NCBI GenBank assembly: GCA_040719455.1
Contig: JBFDTN010000001.1
Location: 496,001-560,000 of the forward strand
Direction of reading: 5' to 3'
DNA: 64,000 nucleotides
Origin: Streptococcus pneumoniae
GTDB lineage: Bacteria; Bacillota; Bacilli; Lactobacillales; Streptococcaceae
Below the pieces are notes generated by a model. That model was not told the DNA's origin. It did not search any database and saw nothing but the letters and a program-made list of their open reading frames with translations. Every line of letters begins with the position of its first letter. Positions within the stretch are counted from its first letter, which is position 1. The position numbers and the translations under genes were made by a program. Of this stretch, positions 37,787 to 46,434 are shown piece after piece.

Positions 37787-38837
37787 GAAAATGCAGCAAA
37801 TTGCAGTCCCTTTGATTTCGGTTGTATTAGGGATTGTACTCGGAGCCATTGTCATGTGGATCTTTGGCTATGACGCACTATGGGGGTATGAGGAACTCTT
37901 TAAAACAGCTTTTGGCTCACTTCGTAGTCTAGGAGAAATTTCTCGTGCCATGGGGCCACTGATTCTAATCGCCCTTGGTTTTGCAGTAGCTAGTAAAGCA
38001 GGATTTTTTAACGTTGGTTTACCAGGACAAGCTTTGTCAGGTTGGATTATGAGTGCCTGGTTTGCACTTTCTTTCCCAGATTTGCCACGAATGGTTATGA
38101 TTCCTATGACCATTATCATTGGAATGGTCTCTGGGGGAATCATTGGAGCAATCCCAGGGATTTTAAGAGCTTACCTAGGAACTAGTGAGGTCATTGTAAC
38201 CATCATGATGAACTACATCGTGCTTTATGTGGGAAATGCTTTTATCCGTAGTTTTCCAAAGAGTGTGATGCAAAGTGTTGACTCTAGTATCAAGGTTGGA
38301 GCAAATGCGACCTATCAAACAGAGTGGCTCCGTGCATTGACCAATAATTCGCGGATGAATATCGGTATTTTCTTTGCGATTATCGCTGTGATTGCGATCT
38401 GGTTCATGCTAAAGAAAACAACCCTTGGTTTTGAGATTCGCTCAGTCGGTCTAAATCCAAATGCCAGCGAATATGCAGGAATGTCTTCTAAACGGACTAT
38501 TATCCTTTCTATGATTATCTCAGGTGCTCTTGCAGGACTTGGAGGGGTAGTCGAAGGTCTAGGAACATTCCAGAATGTCTATGTCCAAGGAAGTTCCTTG
38601 AGCGTTGGATTTAACGGAATGGCGGTCAGCCTTCTTGCGACTAACTCGCCAGTGGGAATCCCATTTGCGGCCTTCTTATTTGGTGTCTTGCAAGTCGGAG
38701 CTCCAGGGATGAATACCGCAACTATTCCATCAGAATTGGTAAATATTGTGACAGCCTCTATTATTTTCTTTGTCAGCGTTCATTACATCATTGAACGATA
38801 CATGAAGCCTAAAAAACACGCAAAAGGAGGAAAATAA
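37779..38837 (+). CDS. Nucleoside ABC transporter permease, first subunit
   Basis: 352 residues from ATG 37779; the ATG two codons earlier abuts the AAGGAGG, so the later one is preferred. About 8-10 membrane segments of the BPD_transp_2 type, with LGFEIRSVGLNPNASEYAGM as the ATPase-contact region. It overlaps the ATPase gene by 8 bases. Confidence 0.9.
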   Translation: MSKKMQQIAVPLISVVLGIVLGAIVMWIFGYDALWGYEELFKTAFGSLRSLGEISRAMGPLILIALGFAVASKAGFFNVGLPGQALSGWIMSAWFALSFPDLPRMVMIPMTIIIGMVSGGIIGAIPGILRAYLGTSEVIVTIMMNYIVLYVGNAFIRSFPKSVMQSVDSSIKVGANATYQTEWLRALTNNSRMNIGIFFAIIAVIAIWFMLKKTTLGFEIRSVGLNPNASEYAGMSSKRTIILSMIISGALAGLGGVVEGLGTFQNVYVQGSSLSVGFNGMAVSLLATNSPVGIPFAAFLFGVLQVGAPGMNTATIPSELVNIVTASIIFFVSVHYIIERYMKPKKHAKGGK

Positions 38838-38838
38838 A

Positions 38839-39795
38839 ATGAGTTTTGTAACAATGTTAGGTTTGTTGGTTTCCTCTATGCTCATTTATGCAGCTCCGCT
38901 GATTTTTACTAGTATTGGTGGTGCGTATTCTGAGCACGCTGGAGTCGTTAATGTCGGTTTAGAAGGAATCATGGTTATGGGGGCTTTTTCAGGAGTTGTC
39001 TTTAACTTGACTTTCTATGAAACATTTGGAGCTTTGACGCCTTGGCTTTCCCTCTTTGTTGGAGGAATAGTTGGTTTAGTGTTCTCATTGATTCATGCTG
39101 TGGCTACGATTAACTTCCGTGCGGACCATGTCGTTAGTGGTACAGTGTTGAACCTCATGGCACCAGCCCTTGCTATCTTTTTAGTAAAAGCTCTTTATGG
39201 AAAAGGACAAACAGATAATATTCAAGTTTCTTTTGGTAAATTTGATTTCCCAATTTTGTCAAACATCCCAATCATTGGTGATATTTTCTTTAAAAACACG
39301 AGTCTTATGGGCTATGTAGCTATCGGATTTGCTTTTCTATCATGGTTTATCATGTTTAAGACCAAATTCGGATTGCGCTTACGTTCAGTTGGAGAACACC
39401 CACAAGCAGCAGATACGTTAGGAATCAATGTTTATCTCATGAAGTATTACGGAGTGATGATTTCTGGATTCCTAGGAGGGGTTGGAGGAGCGATTTATGC
39501 TCAATCTATCTCTGTTAACTTTGCAGCAACAACCATTATCGGACCTGGTTTTATCTCCCTTGCCGCTATGATTTTTGGGAAATGGAATCCAATCGGAGCC
39601 ATGCTATCGAGTCTCTTCTTTGGTTTATCCCAAAGTTTGGCAGTTATCGGAAGCCAGTTGCCGTTCTTGTCACATGTGCCAGCAGTTTATTTGCAAATTG
39701 CGCCATACGTTTTGACAATCGTTGTCCTTGCTGCCTTCTTTGGAAAAGCAGTAGCGCCCAAAGCAGATGGAGTCAACTATATCAAATCCAAATAA
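38839..39795 (+). CDS. Nucleoside ABC transporter permease, second subunit
   Basis: 318 residues, about 8 membrane segments; FGLRLRSVGEHPQAADTLGI is the contact region equivalent to that of the first subunit. AAAGGAGG lies within the end of the preceding gene. It is the last gene of the salvage-uptake operon. Confidence 0.9.
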   Translation: MSFVTMLGLLVSSMLIYAAPLIFTSIGGAYSEHAGVVNVGLEGIMVMGAFSGVVFNLTFYETFGALTPWLSLFVGGIVGLVFSLIHAVATINFRADHVVSGTVLNLMAPALAIFLVKALYGKGQTDNIQVSFGKFDFPILSNIPIIGDIFFKNTSLMGYVAIGFAFLSWFIMFKTKFGLRLRSVGEHPQAADTLGINVYLMKYYGVMISGFLGGVGGAIYAQSISVNFAATTIIGPGFISLAAMIFGKWNPIGAMLSSLFFGLSQSLAVIGSQLPFLSHVPAVYLQIAPYVLTIVVLAAFFGKAVAPKADGVNYIKSK

Positions 39796-39799
39796 TAGT

Positions 39800-39832
39800 A
39801 AAGTTGAGAAGATTTTCTTCTCAACTTTTTTC
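39800..39832 (+). terminator. Terminator of the nucleoside transporter operon
   Basis: AAAGTTGAGAAGA (39800-39812) and TCTTCTCAACTTT (39816-39828) form a perfect 13-base stem followed by T residues. Confidence 0.9.
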
Positions 39833-39920
39833 TTATTTTACGAATAAGTAGGAAAGGAGGTAAACGTCCAATAACGAGGTATATTGAAAAGTTCCAAAGC
39901 CAAGCAAGACTTTGGAACTT

Positions 39921-41223
39921 TCATTTACAATTTTCCTGTATGTGTTTAGACCATGGTAAATAGACCTCTATCACTTCCTTTTTTGCGAGAGTTTCCTCGT
40001 TTGGAAGTTTTTCTAGAAGATAAGTGATATATTTCTCTGAATCAAGCCCATGTCGCTTAGCCGTTTCCAATAGGCTTAGAATGATAGCTGTTGACTTGGC
40101 TCCTTCGAAGCTTTGGCTAAATAACCAATTTTTACGTCCTATGACTAAGGATTTAATGGAGCGCTCAGCCATATTGTTAGATAAGACCAAGTTTCCATCC
40201 TCTAATACAGCCTTGAAAGTTGCTTCACACTTAAGACTATACTCAATGGCTTGACCGAGTTTCGAACCTGGCAAGACTGCTTGAGCACGACACCATTCAA
40301 AGAACTCATCCATCAGCGGGGCCAACTCTGTCTGCCGCTTTACCAAACGCTCCTCTGACCTGAGAGATTCCCAAGAAGCTTCCAAGGCAAACAGGTTATC
40401 ACAGTAAGCTAACCCTTTCAGTCCCAGAGACTGCTTATCAGCTTGTTTAGGTGTCGCATCGAAGAATTTCCGTCTCACATGCGCCCAACAGCCCACCAAC
40501 TTGGCATTCTCCAACTGTCTATAAGCCGACCACATGTCACAATGCACATAGCCACCATAGTCTCCTAGAAACTCTTTCACGACTAGCCCGCTCCGCCTCT
40601 TATCATGGTGGTAAAGCGTAATCCCTGTTTCCTCATGCTTGCCAGATAAGAAAGTCCAATAGTAGGTCAGCTGACTATCACTCTCCAAGACCTTGTAAGA
40701 AGTTTCATCCGCATGGAGAACAGATTGCTCCAACAATTTTTCACGAAGCAGATCATACAACGGCTCAAAATAATACTGACTAGATTTGATATGCCAATTC
40801 GCCATTTCTTTCCGTGTGATGGGTAAGCCAAGCTTGTTCCAATCGTCCTCCTGCCTCTGAATACAAGCTCCAATCTCCTTCAGCTCACCATGGCAATCTG
40901 GGCAAGTACAGGCAGCACCAGTTAACTCATGATGGACTTCCTCAGGTTCAAATTGACTGAGAATAGCTTTTCGAACGCCCTTTTTTTTCTTGCGTTTGTA
41001 GGTGATTTCTTCCGTTTCAACTGGGTAAGTCAGCGTCTTCTTCAGGCAATGCTTCCTCACCAAATAAGCTCATTTGACCGTCCATCTGAGGAGACTTTTC
41101 AGAAGATTTTCCATAGAGCTTTTGGGTTAAATACGCTACTTGTTCACGAAGGAGGGCAAGCTCATTAGACAGGCTTTCAATGGTTTTGGCTTGTGTTTCA
41201 ATGATTTTTTCTAATGATGACAT
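39921..41223 (-). pseudogene. tnpC: IS66 transposase TnpC, frameshifted and internally deleted
   Basis: The N-terminal part (41223 down to 41017; MSSLEKIIETQAKTIES, a leucine-zipper-like region ending EDADLPS) and the main part (from about 41050 to 39921) are in different frames, joined by a frameshift near 41025. The main part shows HADETSYKVLE, NNMAERSIKSLV and GRKNWLFSQSFEGA. The zinc-finger region jumps from CIQRQE directly to DDWNKLGLPITR. About 70-90 residues usual in IS66 TnpC appear to be missing, probably by deletion between short repeats. The element should not transpose by itself. Confidence 0.85.
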
Positions 41224-41275
41224 GATTTCCCTCTCATACTGTTTTCAACATTATACCTAAAGAAAAGCCATGATT

Positions 41276-41626
41276 TCAATAGAAATCACGACTTTTTGAA
41301 ACTTTTATTTTGGGCCTTATAGAAAAGCCCTTCATAAGCCAATCCACCTGTTCAGCTGTCAAGGCTTCGACCTCATCACTATTTCTTGGCCAAGCTAGTT
41401 TACCGTTTTCAAAGCGTTTATAAAGTAACCAGAAGCCTTGACCGTCCCAGTAAAGCGCTTTGAACCGATCACGTTGACCACCGCAGAAGAGATAAACAGC
41501 CCCTGAAAAAGGATCTAATTCATGTTGGGATTTAACAAGATAGGCTAGGGAATCAATGCCCTGACGCATATCGGTTTTCCCACAGACAAGATAAACTTGC
41601 CCTAAGTCACTTAGTCGAATGGTCAT
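41276..41626 (-). CDS. tnpB: IS66 accessory protein TnpB
   Basis: 116 residues, full length for the IS66 Orf2 family. Typical line: YLVCGKTDMRQGIDSLAYLV and VYLFCGGQRDRFKALYWDG. Required with TnpA and TnpC for transposition. It overlaps the preceding gene by 20 bases. Confidence 0.93.
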   Translation of the reverse strand: MTIRLSDLGQVYLVCGKTDMRQGIDSLAYLVKSQHELDPFSGAVYLFCGGQRDRFKALYWDGQGFWLLYKRFENGKLAWPRNSDEVEALTAEQVDWLMKGFSIRPKIKVSKSRDFY

Positions 41627-41792
41627 TGTTCAGCACCTTATTCAAAATCGTTTCTATCATCTCTTGAGGGCATGAGCGGAACAAGCTTATTTCCGACTTT
41701 CCCACACGTATCTTCACCATCATTTCATTTCTACTCTTCTTGGGAAAACTGCGAGATTGGGGAAGTTCCAAAGGAACAATTGGTTGTGACAT
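41607..41792 (-). CDS. IS66 TnpA-like small protein
   Basis: 61 residues, first gene of the element. Short streptococcal version of IS66 Orf1: KIRVGKSEISLFRSCPQEMI followed by a helical tail. Overlaps tnpB by 20 bases. Confidence 0.75.
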   Translation of the reverse strand: MSQPIVPLELPQSRSFPKKSRNEMMVKIRVGKSEISLFRSCPQEMIETILNKVLNNDHSTK

Positions 41793-41877
41793 GATAATAG
41801 CCTCCTGTTTTAGTTGATACTAAGAGTATACAGGAGGATCGTGAATCAAAGAAGATACCTGATTATTGGGCGGTTAC

Positions 41878-42283
41878 AAAGTATCTAATTGCTCTACTAG
41901 CCTTTCTTTGCTTCTTACCATCTGTTTCAGCTGGCACTTATCAAGACGAAGTAAGTTCCTATGAAGCGATCAGTCTTACGACTGTAAAAGATAAAATTAA
42001 GAAGAAAGAAGATTTCTATCTCTATATTGGACGCTCTGACTATGAAGGAGCGATTCGATTGCTTCCTAAGTTAAATCAAGCGAATCAAGGAAGACTACGC
42101 AAGATTTACTATCTCAACACATCAGGAATTGATAGCAAAGCTTATAAAACTTTTGCCAAGAAATACCAAATAAAATCACCTATCTATCTTGCTCATTTCG
42201 GACAAAGAAAGGAGTTGAGTCATTTATCAAATCTTGAAAACAGCACTGTTGAAATGATTCAAGAGTATTTAGGACAAGAGTAG
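41878..42283 (+). pseudogene. Thioredoxin-like secreted protein with its start removed by IS66
   Basis: The frame enters from the IS66 end and reads KYLIALLAFLCFLPSVSA, the rest of a signal peptide, then about 115 residues to TAG 42281-42283. The mature part (EDFYLYIGRSDYEGAIRLLP ... KYQIKSPIYLAHF) has the layout of bacteriocin transport accessory/thioredoxin-like proteins, without CxxC cysteines (YEGA at that place). No ATG, GTG or TTG is in frame at the element's end. The ribosome binding site AAAGGAGG remains on the far side of IS66 (39854-39861), so the element sits between it and the gene. Confidence 0.65.
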
Positions 42284-42338
42284 TTGTAAAGAATGAAAAA
42301 TTCTCAAAAATGTAAACACAAAACCTGTGCGGTAAGAT

Positions 42339-42367
42339 TTGACAAAAGTTTTAGAACATGATACAAT
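42339..42367 (+). promoter_or_regulatory. rpsU promoter
   Basis: TTGACA (42339-42344), 17 bases, TACAAT (42362-42367). Confidence 0.8.
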
Positions 42368-42400
42368 ATAATGGATTTTAAACTTGAAGGGAGTGAAAAA

Positions 42401-42577
42401 ATGTCAAAAACAGTAGTACGTAAAAATGAGTCTCTTGACGATGCTCTTCGTCGTTTCAAACGCGCTGTTACTAAAGCTGGTACTCTTCAAGAAACACGTA
42501 AACGTGAATTCTATGAAAAACCTTCTGTAAAACGTAAACGTAAATCAGAAGCAGCTCGTAAACGTAAAAAATTCTAA
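42401..42577 (+). CDS. rpsU: Ribosomal protein S21
   Basis: 58 residues from ATG 42401 ([20 protein letters not shown]), preceded by GAAGGGAG; the open frame starts ten codons earlier without a ribosome binding site. Very basic C terminus, as usual. S21 helps the 30S subunit engage messages. Confidence 0.95.
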
Positions 42578-42596
42578 TGAAGCGTGATTAGAGAGT

Positions 42597-42622
42597 AAAA
42601 GTAGGAATTTTCCTACTTTTTT
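42597..42622 (+). terminator. rpsU terminator
   Basis: AAAAGTAGGA and TCCTACTTTT pair around ATTT, followed by T residues. Confidence 0.85.
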
Positions 42623-42663
42623 CTATTTTAGTTTAAAAATATCAAAAAAATTGATTTAAACTC

Positions 42664-42692
42664 TTGCAATTCATCAGAAAGTATGCTAATAT
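42664..42692 (+). promoter_or_regulatory. Promoter of the rplJ leader
   Basis: TTGCAA (42664-42669), 17 bases, TAATAT (42687-42692). Confidence 0.55.
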
Positions 42693-42698
42693 TATCTA

Positions 42699-42828
42699 TG
42701 GTTTGAAAAAACTGCCTAAGACAGTAGGGGAGCTAGACTCATAAAGATCCTACCGAGGACAAAACGTATCAAAAAAGAAGCGTATTGTACTTTCGTGTCT
42801 AGGTTTGGGCGCGTTTTTCTTTTGAAAA
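42699..42828 (+). promoter_or_regulatory. Ribosomal protein L10 leader
   Basis: The 165-base region before rplJ has the conserved L10-leader elements: AAAACTGCCTAAGACAGTAG, a GGAGC-to-GATCCTACCGAGGAC core, and a 3' part ending TCTAGGTTTGGGCGCG. L10 (with L12) binds this RNA to repress its own operon. Confidence 0.85.
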
Positions 42829-42864
42829 ATCCCAAGCAAAATAATTACGGAGGTGAAACACTAA

Positions 42865-43365
42865 ATGAGTGAAGCAATTATTGCTAAAAAAGCGGAACTA
42901 GTTGACGTAGTAGCTGAGAAAATGAAAGCTGCTGCATCTATCGTCGTTGTTGACGCTCGTGGTTTGACAGTTGAGCAAGATACAGTTCTTCGTCGTGAGC
43001 TTCGTGGAAGCGAAGTTGAGTATAAAGTTATCAAAAACTCAATCTTACGTCGTGCAGCTGAAAAAGCTGGTCTTGAAGATCTATCATCTGTTTTTGTTGG
43101 ACCATCTGCTGTGGCATTTTCTAACGAAGATGTTATCGCACCAGCGAAAATCTTGAACGACTTTTCTAAAAACGCAGAAGCACTTGAAATCAAAGGTGGT
43201 GCAATCGAAGGCGCTGTCGCATCAAAAGAAGAGATTCTTGCACTTGCAACTCTTCCAAACCGCGAAGGACTTCTTTCTATGCTCCTTTCTGTACTTCAAG
43301 CGCCAGTGCGCAACGTTGCTCTTGCAGTCAAAGCGGTTGCAGAAAGCAAAGAAGACGCAGCTTAA
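42865..43365 (+). CDS. rplJ: Ribosomal protein L10
   Basis: 166 residues, normal length. The N-terminal rRNA-binding domain includes [20 protein letters not shown]; the C-terminal helix binds L7/L12 dimers. GGAGGTG precedes the ATG. First gene of the stalk operon behind its autoregulatory leader. Confidence 0.96.
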   Translation: MSEAIIAKKAELVDVVAEKMKAAASIVVVDARGLTVEQDTVLRRELRGSEVEYKVIKNSILRRAAEKAGLEDLSSVFVGPSAVAFSNEDVIAPAKILNDFSKNAEALEIKGGAIEGAVASKEEILALATLPNREGLLSMLLSVLQAPVRNVALAVKAVAESKEDAA

Positions 43366-43429
43366 TCTGCGCAGCGTAGCCTAGCTACAACAATCTATAT
43401 TTATAAAAACATATTTGGAGGAAATAACA

Positions 43430-43798
43430 ATGGCATTGAACATTGAAAACATTATTGCTGAAATTAAAGAAGCTTCAATCCTTGAGCTTAACGATCTTGT
43501 AAAAGCTATCGAAGAAGAATTTGGTGTAACTGCAGCTGCTCCTGTAGCTGTTGCTGCAGCTGGTGCTGCTGACGCTGGTGCTGCTAAAGATTCATTCGAC
43601 GTTGAATTGACATCTGCTGGCGACAAAAAAGTTGGCGTTATCAAAGTTGTACGTGAAATCACAGGTCTTGGTCTTAAAGAAGCTAAAGAACTTGTTGACG
43701 GAGCACCTGCAATGGTTAAAGAAGGCGTTGCAACTGCAGAAGCTGAAGAAATCAAAGCTAAATTGGAAGAAGCTGGAGCTTCAGTTACTCTTAAATAA
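43430..43798 (+). CDS. rplL: Ribosomal protein L7/L12
   Basis: 122 residues from ATG 43430 with TTTGGAGG upstream. N-terminal dimerisation helices, Ala-rich hinge ([19 protein letters not shown]) and C-terminal factor-binding domain ([20 protein letters not shown]). The 3' end contains the integration site of an 18-kb island; integration leaves the coding sequence intact because the repeat includes the last codons and the stop. Confidence 0.96.
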   Translation: MALNIENIIAEIKEASILELNDLVKAIEEEFGVTAAAPVAVAAAGAADAGAAKDSFDVELTSAGDKKVGVIKVVREITGLGLKEAKELVDGAPAMVKEGVATAEAEEIKAKLEEAGASVTLK

Positions 43799-43799
43799 T
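43785..43799 (+). other. attL: left end of the rplL-integrated island
   Basis: TTACTCTTAAATAAT in the last codons of rplL is repeated exactly at 62001-62015 beside the integrase gene. The same rplL 3' end is the known insertion site of ICESa2603-family elements in streptococci. Confidence 0.9.
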
Positions 43800-43886
43800 A
43801 GAGTATCGCAATTTCATTGCGGAAGCCTAGTAAATCAAGGTCTAAGCTTGTCTTAGGGCGATTAAAAAAAGAAGGCGGGATTTAAT

Positions 43887-43906
43887 TTCCCGCCAACCCC
43901 CCGCCA
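43887..43906 (+). repeat. Left integrase arm-type repeat
   Basis: TTCCCGCCAACCCCCCGCCA matches 61922-61941 in 18 of 20 bases and in the same orientation. It lies 88 bases inside the left att core. Confidence 0.55.
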
Positions 43907-43932
43907 GATATTATTTTGGCGGGGGATTTTTT
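43898..43932 (+). terminator. Terminator just inside the island, serving rplJ-rplL
   Basis: CCCCCGCCA (43898-43906) pairs with TGGCGGGGG (43917-43925), followed by six T residues. The left arm is also part of the arm-type repeat, so the island brings a terminator for the ribosomal operon it enters. Confidence 0.8.
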
Positions 43933-43988
43933 ATATATCGAATCTATTTTTCACGTCTAAGGACAACAATATCTTCAACAATCAGCTT

Positions 43989-44561
43989 TTAATGCAGTAT
44001 AATTTCTCCATTATGTATTTTTTGTGAAGAAATAGGTAGGGCGTAGATACCAACATGATCATCTATTTGATAGATTGATTGGGCAGTACGCATCTTTTTA
44101 CTGTATTGAACTTGTATGAGATTATCGCAATAATCTTGAACTATTAATTCAATCCAATCAGAATTGTATTTATGTTTTATAGAAACTATTTTTCCACGTA
44201 TAAAAAATTTTGCATAAGATTTCTGATAGGCAAATCCGAAGTCTGTTTCATCTCTATTGAAATAGCTAGCTAATTCTGTTTTTTCATGTTTTATAAAATC
44301 AGCGGTAAAATATTTAATTTGTTGATTGGATGTTCTATTTTCGATATGACCAGCAACTGATACTGTCTGGCCTTTCTGAAGTTTAGTGTTGTTCTGATGA
44401 TAATAAAATTTCAAATATGTATGTTTACGACCAGCTCCATTTCTAATAAATAAAATAAAGTAACATTCTCTTTTGTCGAAAGAAATGTCAACAATTTTTC
44501 CTCTTGATAAAATATTGTTAGAAAATTTGCGACCGGATTGTAGATGATTTTGATTCCTCAT
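43989..44561 (-). CDS. Tandem OB-fold-like protein of unknown function
   Basis: 190 residues. Two similar halves each have the pattern of an OB-fold: RGKIVDISFDKRECYFILFI ... GQTVSVAGHIENR in the first, and IRGKIVSIKHKYNSDWIELI ... DDHVGIYALPI in the second. A single-stranded nucleic-acid-binding role is plausible but not proven. GGAGG precedes the ATG by 9 bases, and a GGCATACT motif lies about 40 bases upstream of it. It is the gene nearest attL. Confidence 0.65.
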   Translation of the reverse strand: MRNQNHLQSGRKFSNNILSRGKIVDISFDKRECYFILFIRNGAGRKHTYLKFYYHQNNTKLQKGQTVSVAGHIENRTSNQQIKYFTADFIKHEKTELASYFNRDETDFGFAYQKSYAKFFIRGKIVSIKHKYNSDWIELIVQDYCDNLIQVQYSKKMRTAQSIYQIDDHVGIYALPISSQKIHNGEIILH

Positions 44562-44599
44562 TATATATTACCTCCATTTCATCAATAATCTACATTCAT

Positions 44600-44607
44600 A
44601 GTATGCC
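44600..44607 (-). promoter_or_regulatory. GGCATACT motif upstream of the OB-fold-like gene
   Basis: On the minus strand TTTGCGGCATACTATGAATG. The leader that follows, including GAAATGGAGGTAAT, closely resembles the one following the copy at 46051-46058. Confidence 0.5.
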
Positions 44608-44632
44608 GCAAACTTAACATTAAAAAATTAAG

Positions 44633-45598
44633 CTATAAAATATAATTTGTAACGGTAACAGATAGACGCCAATGAGATAGATTTAAGACAGATACTGCCA
44701 TAAGAGCGAGACGATTATAGGTAGTAGGCATTCCTGCTCCAACTGCTTTTTTATAATTTGCACCTCTCAACTTATAAGGCTCATCTCTTAAATCATAGAT
44801 GAAAGCATTCCGTTGTTTCAGGAATTTTTTGTTTGATTCATTCCAAAGTTTTTGATGTCCAATTTCCCAAGAATTTATGAGTTTCTTCTGAAGGTTTTTA
44901 GCGTAGTTCTTGTCAGTCTGTATTTTCTGCAAGTAGTAGAAGTAACAGTCTCGCGCATGTTGTGCACGCATTCCGTGAAAATTGATAAGATTATTCATTT
45001 CTTCTTTAGAAAAAACATTCTCATCGTTAGCTATATTTTTAAATGTTTTAAGTACAAGTGGTACATCTTGTGGAAGAATAAGCTGTTCTTGATATTTTCC
45101 ACCTTTACCTCTTTGTACGATGACATAATAGTTTCCAGAGGCATCTCGTTTCAAATCTTCTCCTTTTAAATCATAGAGTTCACTGCGACGGATACCGACT
45201 GCTTTTTGAAAAGCGATGACCCGAGAGAAGCGAGAGTCATTCTCTTGTCGCTTTCCTTGAGCGTTTTTCTCACGTTTTCGTCCACGTATAATTGTATCGC
45301 TAGTCCGCTTGTTTTTTCTTATTCTATTCATATTTATGTTAGTTGCTTTACAGACTGGTGCGAGGTAGGTATGAATTGTCGCTGCTGTGTACTGTTTGGG
45401 ATCATTAGCTAAGTCATTATGATAGTCTTGAATGACTTGTTCTGTAATATCTTCTTTCTTCTTGATATTGTGTTCTTTAGCCCATTTGACAAATCTTGTG
45501 ATTGAACGTTTATATGTTGTTCGTGTTCGATTGTTTTTTACCTCTTGAGTGGCTAAGATGAACAAATCGTGTTTTAGTGAATTTCTTTTTCTTGGCAT
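44633..45598 (-). CDS. Tyrosine recombinase (first of two in the island)
   Basis: 321 residues from the ATG at 45598, preceded by AAAGGGG; the open frame runs 17 codons further. N-terminal SAM-like core-binding domain, then the catalytic domain: Arg in VGIRRSELYDLKG, Lys in QRGKGGKYQ, His-Arg in NFHGMRAQHARD, and box II LSHWRLSVTVTNYIL with the nucleophile Tyr. All catalytic residues are present, so it should be active. It lies near attL, far from the integrase at the other end, so it may serve another function such as resolution. Confidence 0.85.
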   Translation of the reverse strand: MPRKRNSLKHDLFILATQEVKNNRTRTTYKRSITRFVKWAKEHNIKKKEDITEQVIQDYHNDLANDPKQYTAATIHTYLAPVCKATNINMNRIRKNKRTSDTIIRGRKREKNAQGKRQENDSRFSRVIAFQKAVGIRRSELYDLKGEDLKRDASGNYYVIVQRGKGGKYQEQLILPQDVPLVLKTFKNIANDENVFSKEEMNNLINFHGMRAQHARDCYFYYLQKIQTDKNYAKNLQKKLINSWEIGHQKLWNESNKKFLKQRNAFIYDLRDEPYKLRGANYKKAVGAGMPTTYNRLALMAVSVLNLSHWRLSVTVTNYIL

Positions 45599-45837
45599 TT
45601 TCTTACCCCTTTCTTTATCATTTCTTATTACTGTTAAAATGCCTCCCACTCTTTTTTAGATAGAGCTGAGTATGCTCTAAGATAACATCCGCTGAGACAG
45701 TTGGCGTTTTCAATGTCATTCAGTAATCACTGTTGTACATCTTTGATATTATCCTAATGCCGTTGTTACGGTTATTTTTTATGAACAAATTTCATAAAAT
45801 TACCTCATTAAACATTTTTTTCTTTACTCTTTTGGCT

Positions 45838-45886
45838 ACAAAATGGTTATTCTTTACTCATTTCATTCGTAGAATAACCATTTTGT
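45838..45886. repeat. Perfect 16-base inverted repeat
   Basis: ACAAAATGGTTATTCT (45838-45853) and AGAATAACCATTTTGT (45871-45886), loop 17 bases. A terminator for the minus-strand small ORF is possible. It lies in the 836-base region 45599-46434, which otherwise holds repeated promoter-like motifs. Confidence 0.7.
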
Positions 45887-45896
45887 TTCATCTTAT

Positions 45897-45968
45897 TTAC
45901 TTTCTTTTTCCCTGTCTATTAGCTTCAACGACACAAGCTAAAAGAACCAGTACCATCATCACTCCCAT
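45897..45968 (-). CDS. Possible 23-residue hydrophobic peptide
   Basis: On the minus strand ATG 45968 reads MGVMMVLVLLACVVEANRQG and then a basic tail. One hydrophobic segment plus charged tail is the shape of type I toxin or signal peptides. A better ribosome binding site (GGAGG) and the GGCATACT motif lie further upstream, in front of another ATG whose frame stops after 13 codons, so this may instead be a relic. Confidence 0.25.
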   Translation of the reverse strand: MGVMMVLVLLACVVEANRQGKRK

Positions 45969-46050
45969 TTTTCACCGAGTCCGGTGTTGGATTGATAAAA
46001 AGATACCTTGCATATTAATTACCTCCATTTCTTCAATTCTTTCTATGAAT

Positions 46051-46148
46051 AGTATGCCTAAAAAAAGAAAATATAAAAGTACAAGTATAACTAAAAAGAA
46101 TTAAATAAGGTTAAAAATAATTTTTCATTTTACTTTTTCTGGCATACT
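46051..46148. promoter_or_regulatory. Back-to-back GGCATACT motifs
   Basis: A minus-strand copy at 46051-46058 (TTTTTTTAGGCATACTAT) and a plus-strand copy at 46132-46148 (ACTTTTTCTGGCATACT) point away from each other. The TGGCATACT core looks like an extended -10 element. Confidence 0.5.
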
Positions 46149-46274
46149 GACTATTGAAAGATTTGATGAGCAATTAATGTGAGTCAAATTAGTAGAAGAG
46201 AAAGGAACAGAAGGTGATGTATGATGTTTGGTAAATAATCAAATAAGTTAAAAATAGTCTCTATTTTTTGATTT

Positions 46275-46291
46275 ACTTTTTCTGGCATACT
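46275..46291 (+). promoter_or_regulatory. Second plus-strand GGCATACT motif
   Basis: TTTACTTTTTCTGGCATACT ends at 46291 and is identical to the sequence ending at 46148; both are preceded by AATAAG(G)TTAAAAATA. It may have driven the gene at 48045 before the IS110 element came between. Confidence 0.5.
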
Positions 46292-46383
46292 AATGATATA
46301 TAAAAAGTCTAGTGGTAAAAAGTCAAGAAAAAGTTGAATAACTTTTAGTTAATTTTCTAGAAAAAAGGGTGCAGTAAAAACAC

Positions 46384-46409
46384 CTAGTGAAAATCGCTTT
46401 TTTCACTAG
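46384..46409 (-). terminator. Terminator of the second IS110 recombinase gene
   Basis: CTAGTGAAAA (46384-46393) and TTTTCACTAG (46400-46409); the minus strand continues GTGTTTTT. Confidence 0.75.
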
Positions 46410-46434
46410 CTTATCCAAGGACTTGTGCCGATAA

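Larger units (their letters stand above)
39860..41877 (-). mobile_element. IS66-family insertion sequence, 2018 bp, with recognisable ends
   Basis: The left end begins GTAAACGTCCAATAACGAGG and the right end, on the other strand, GTAACCGCCCAATAATCAGG. The 23-base terminal inverted repeats have four mismatches and start with the IS66-typical GTAA. It carries the three expected genes in order tnpA-like, tnpB, tnpC on the minus strand, but tnpC is broken. The 8 bases on either side (GAAAGGAG and AAAGTATC) are not a target duplication. Confidence 0.9.

Noticed and set aside
39852..41885. 8-bp target duplication for the IS66 element
   Set aside because: GAAAGGAG and AAAGTATC do not match at the terminal-repeat borders.
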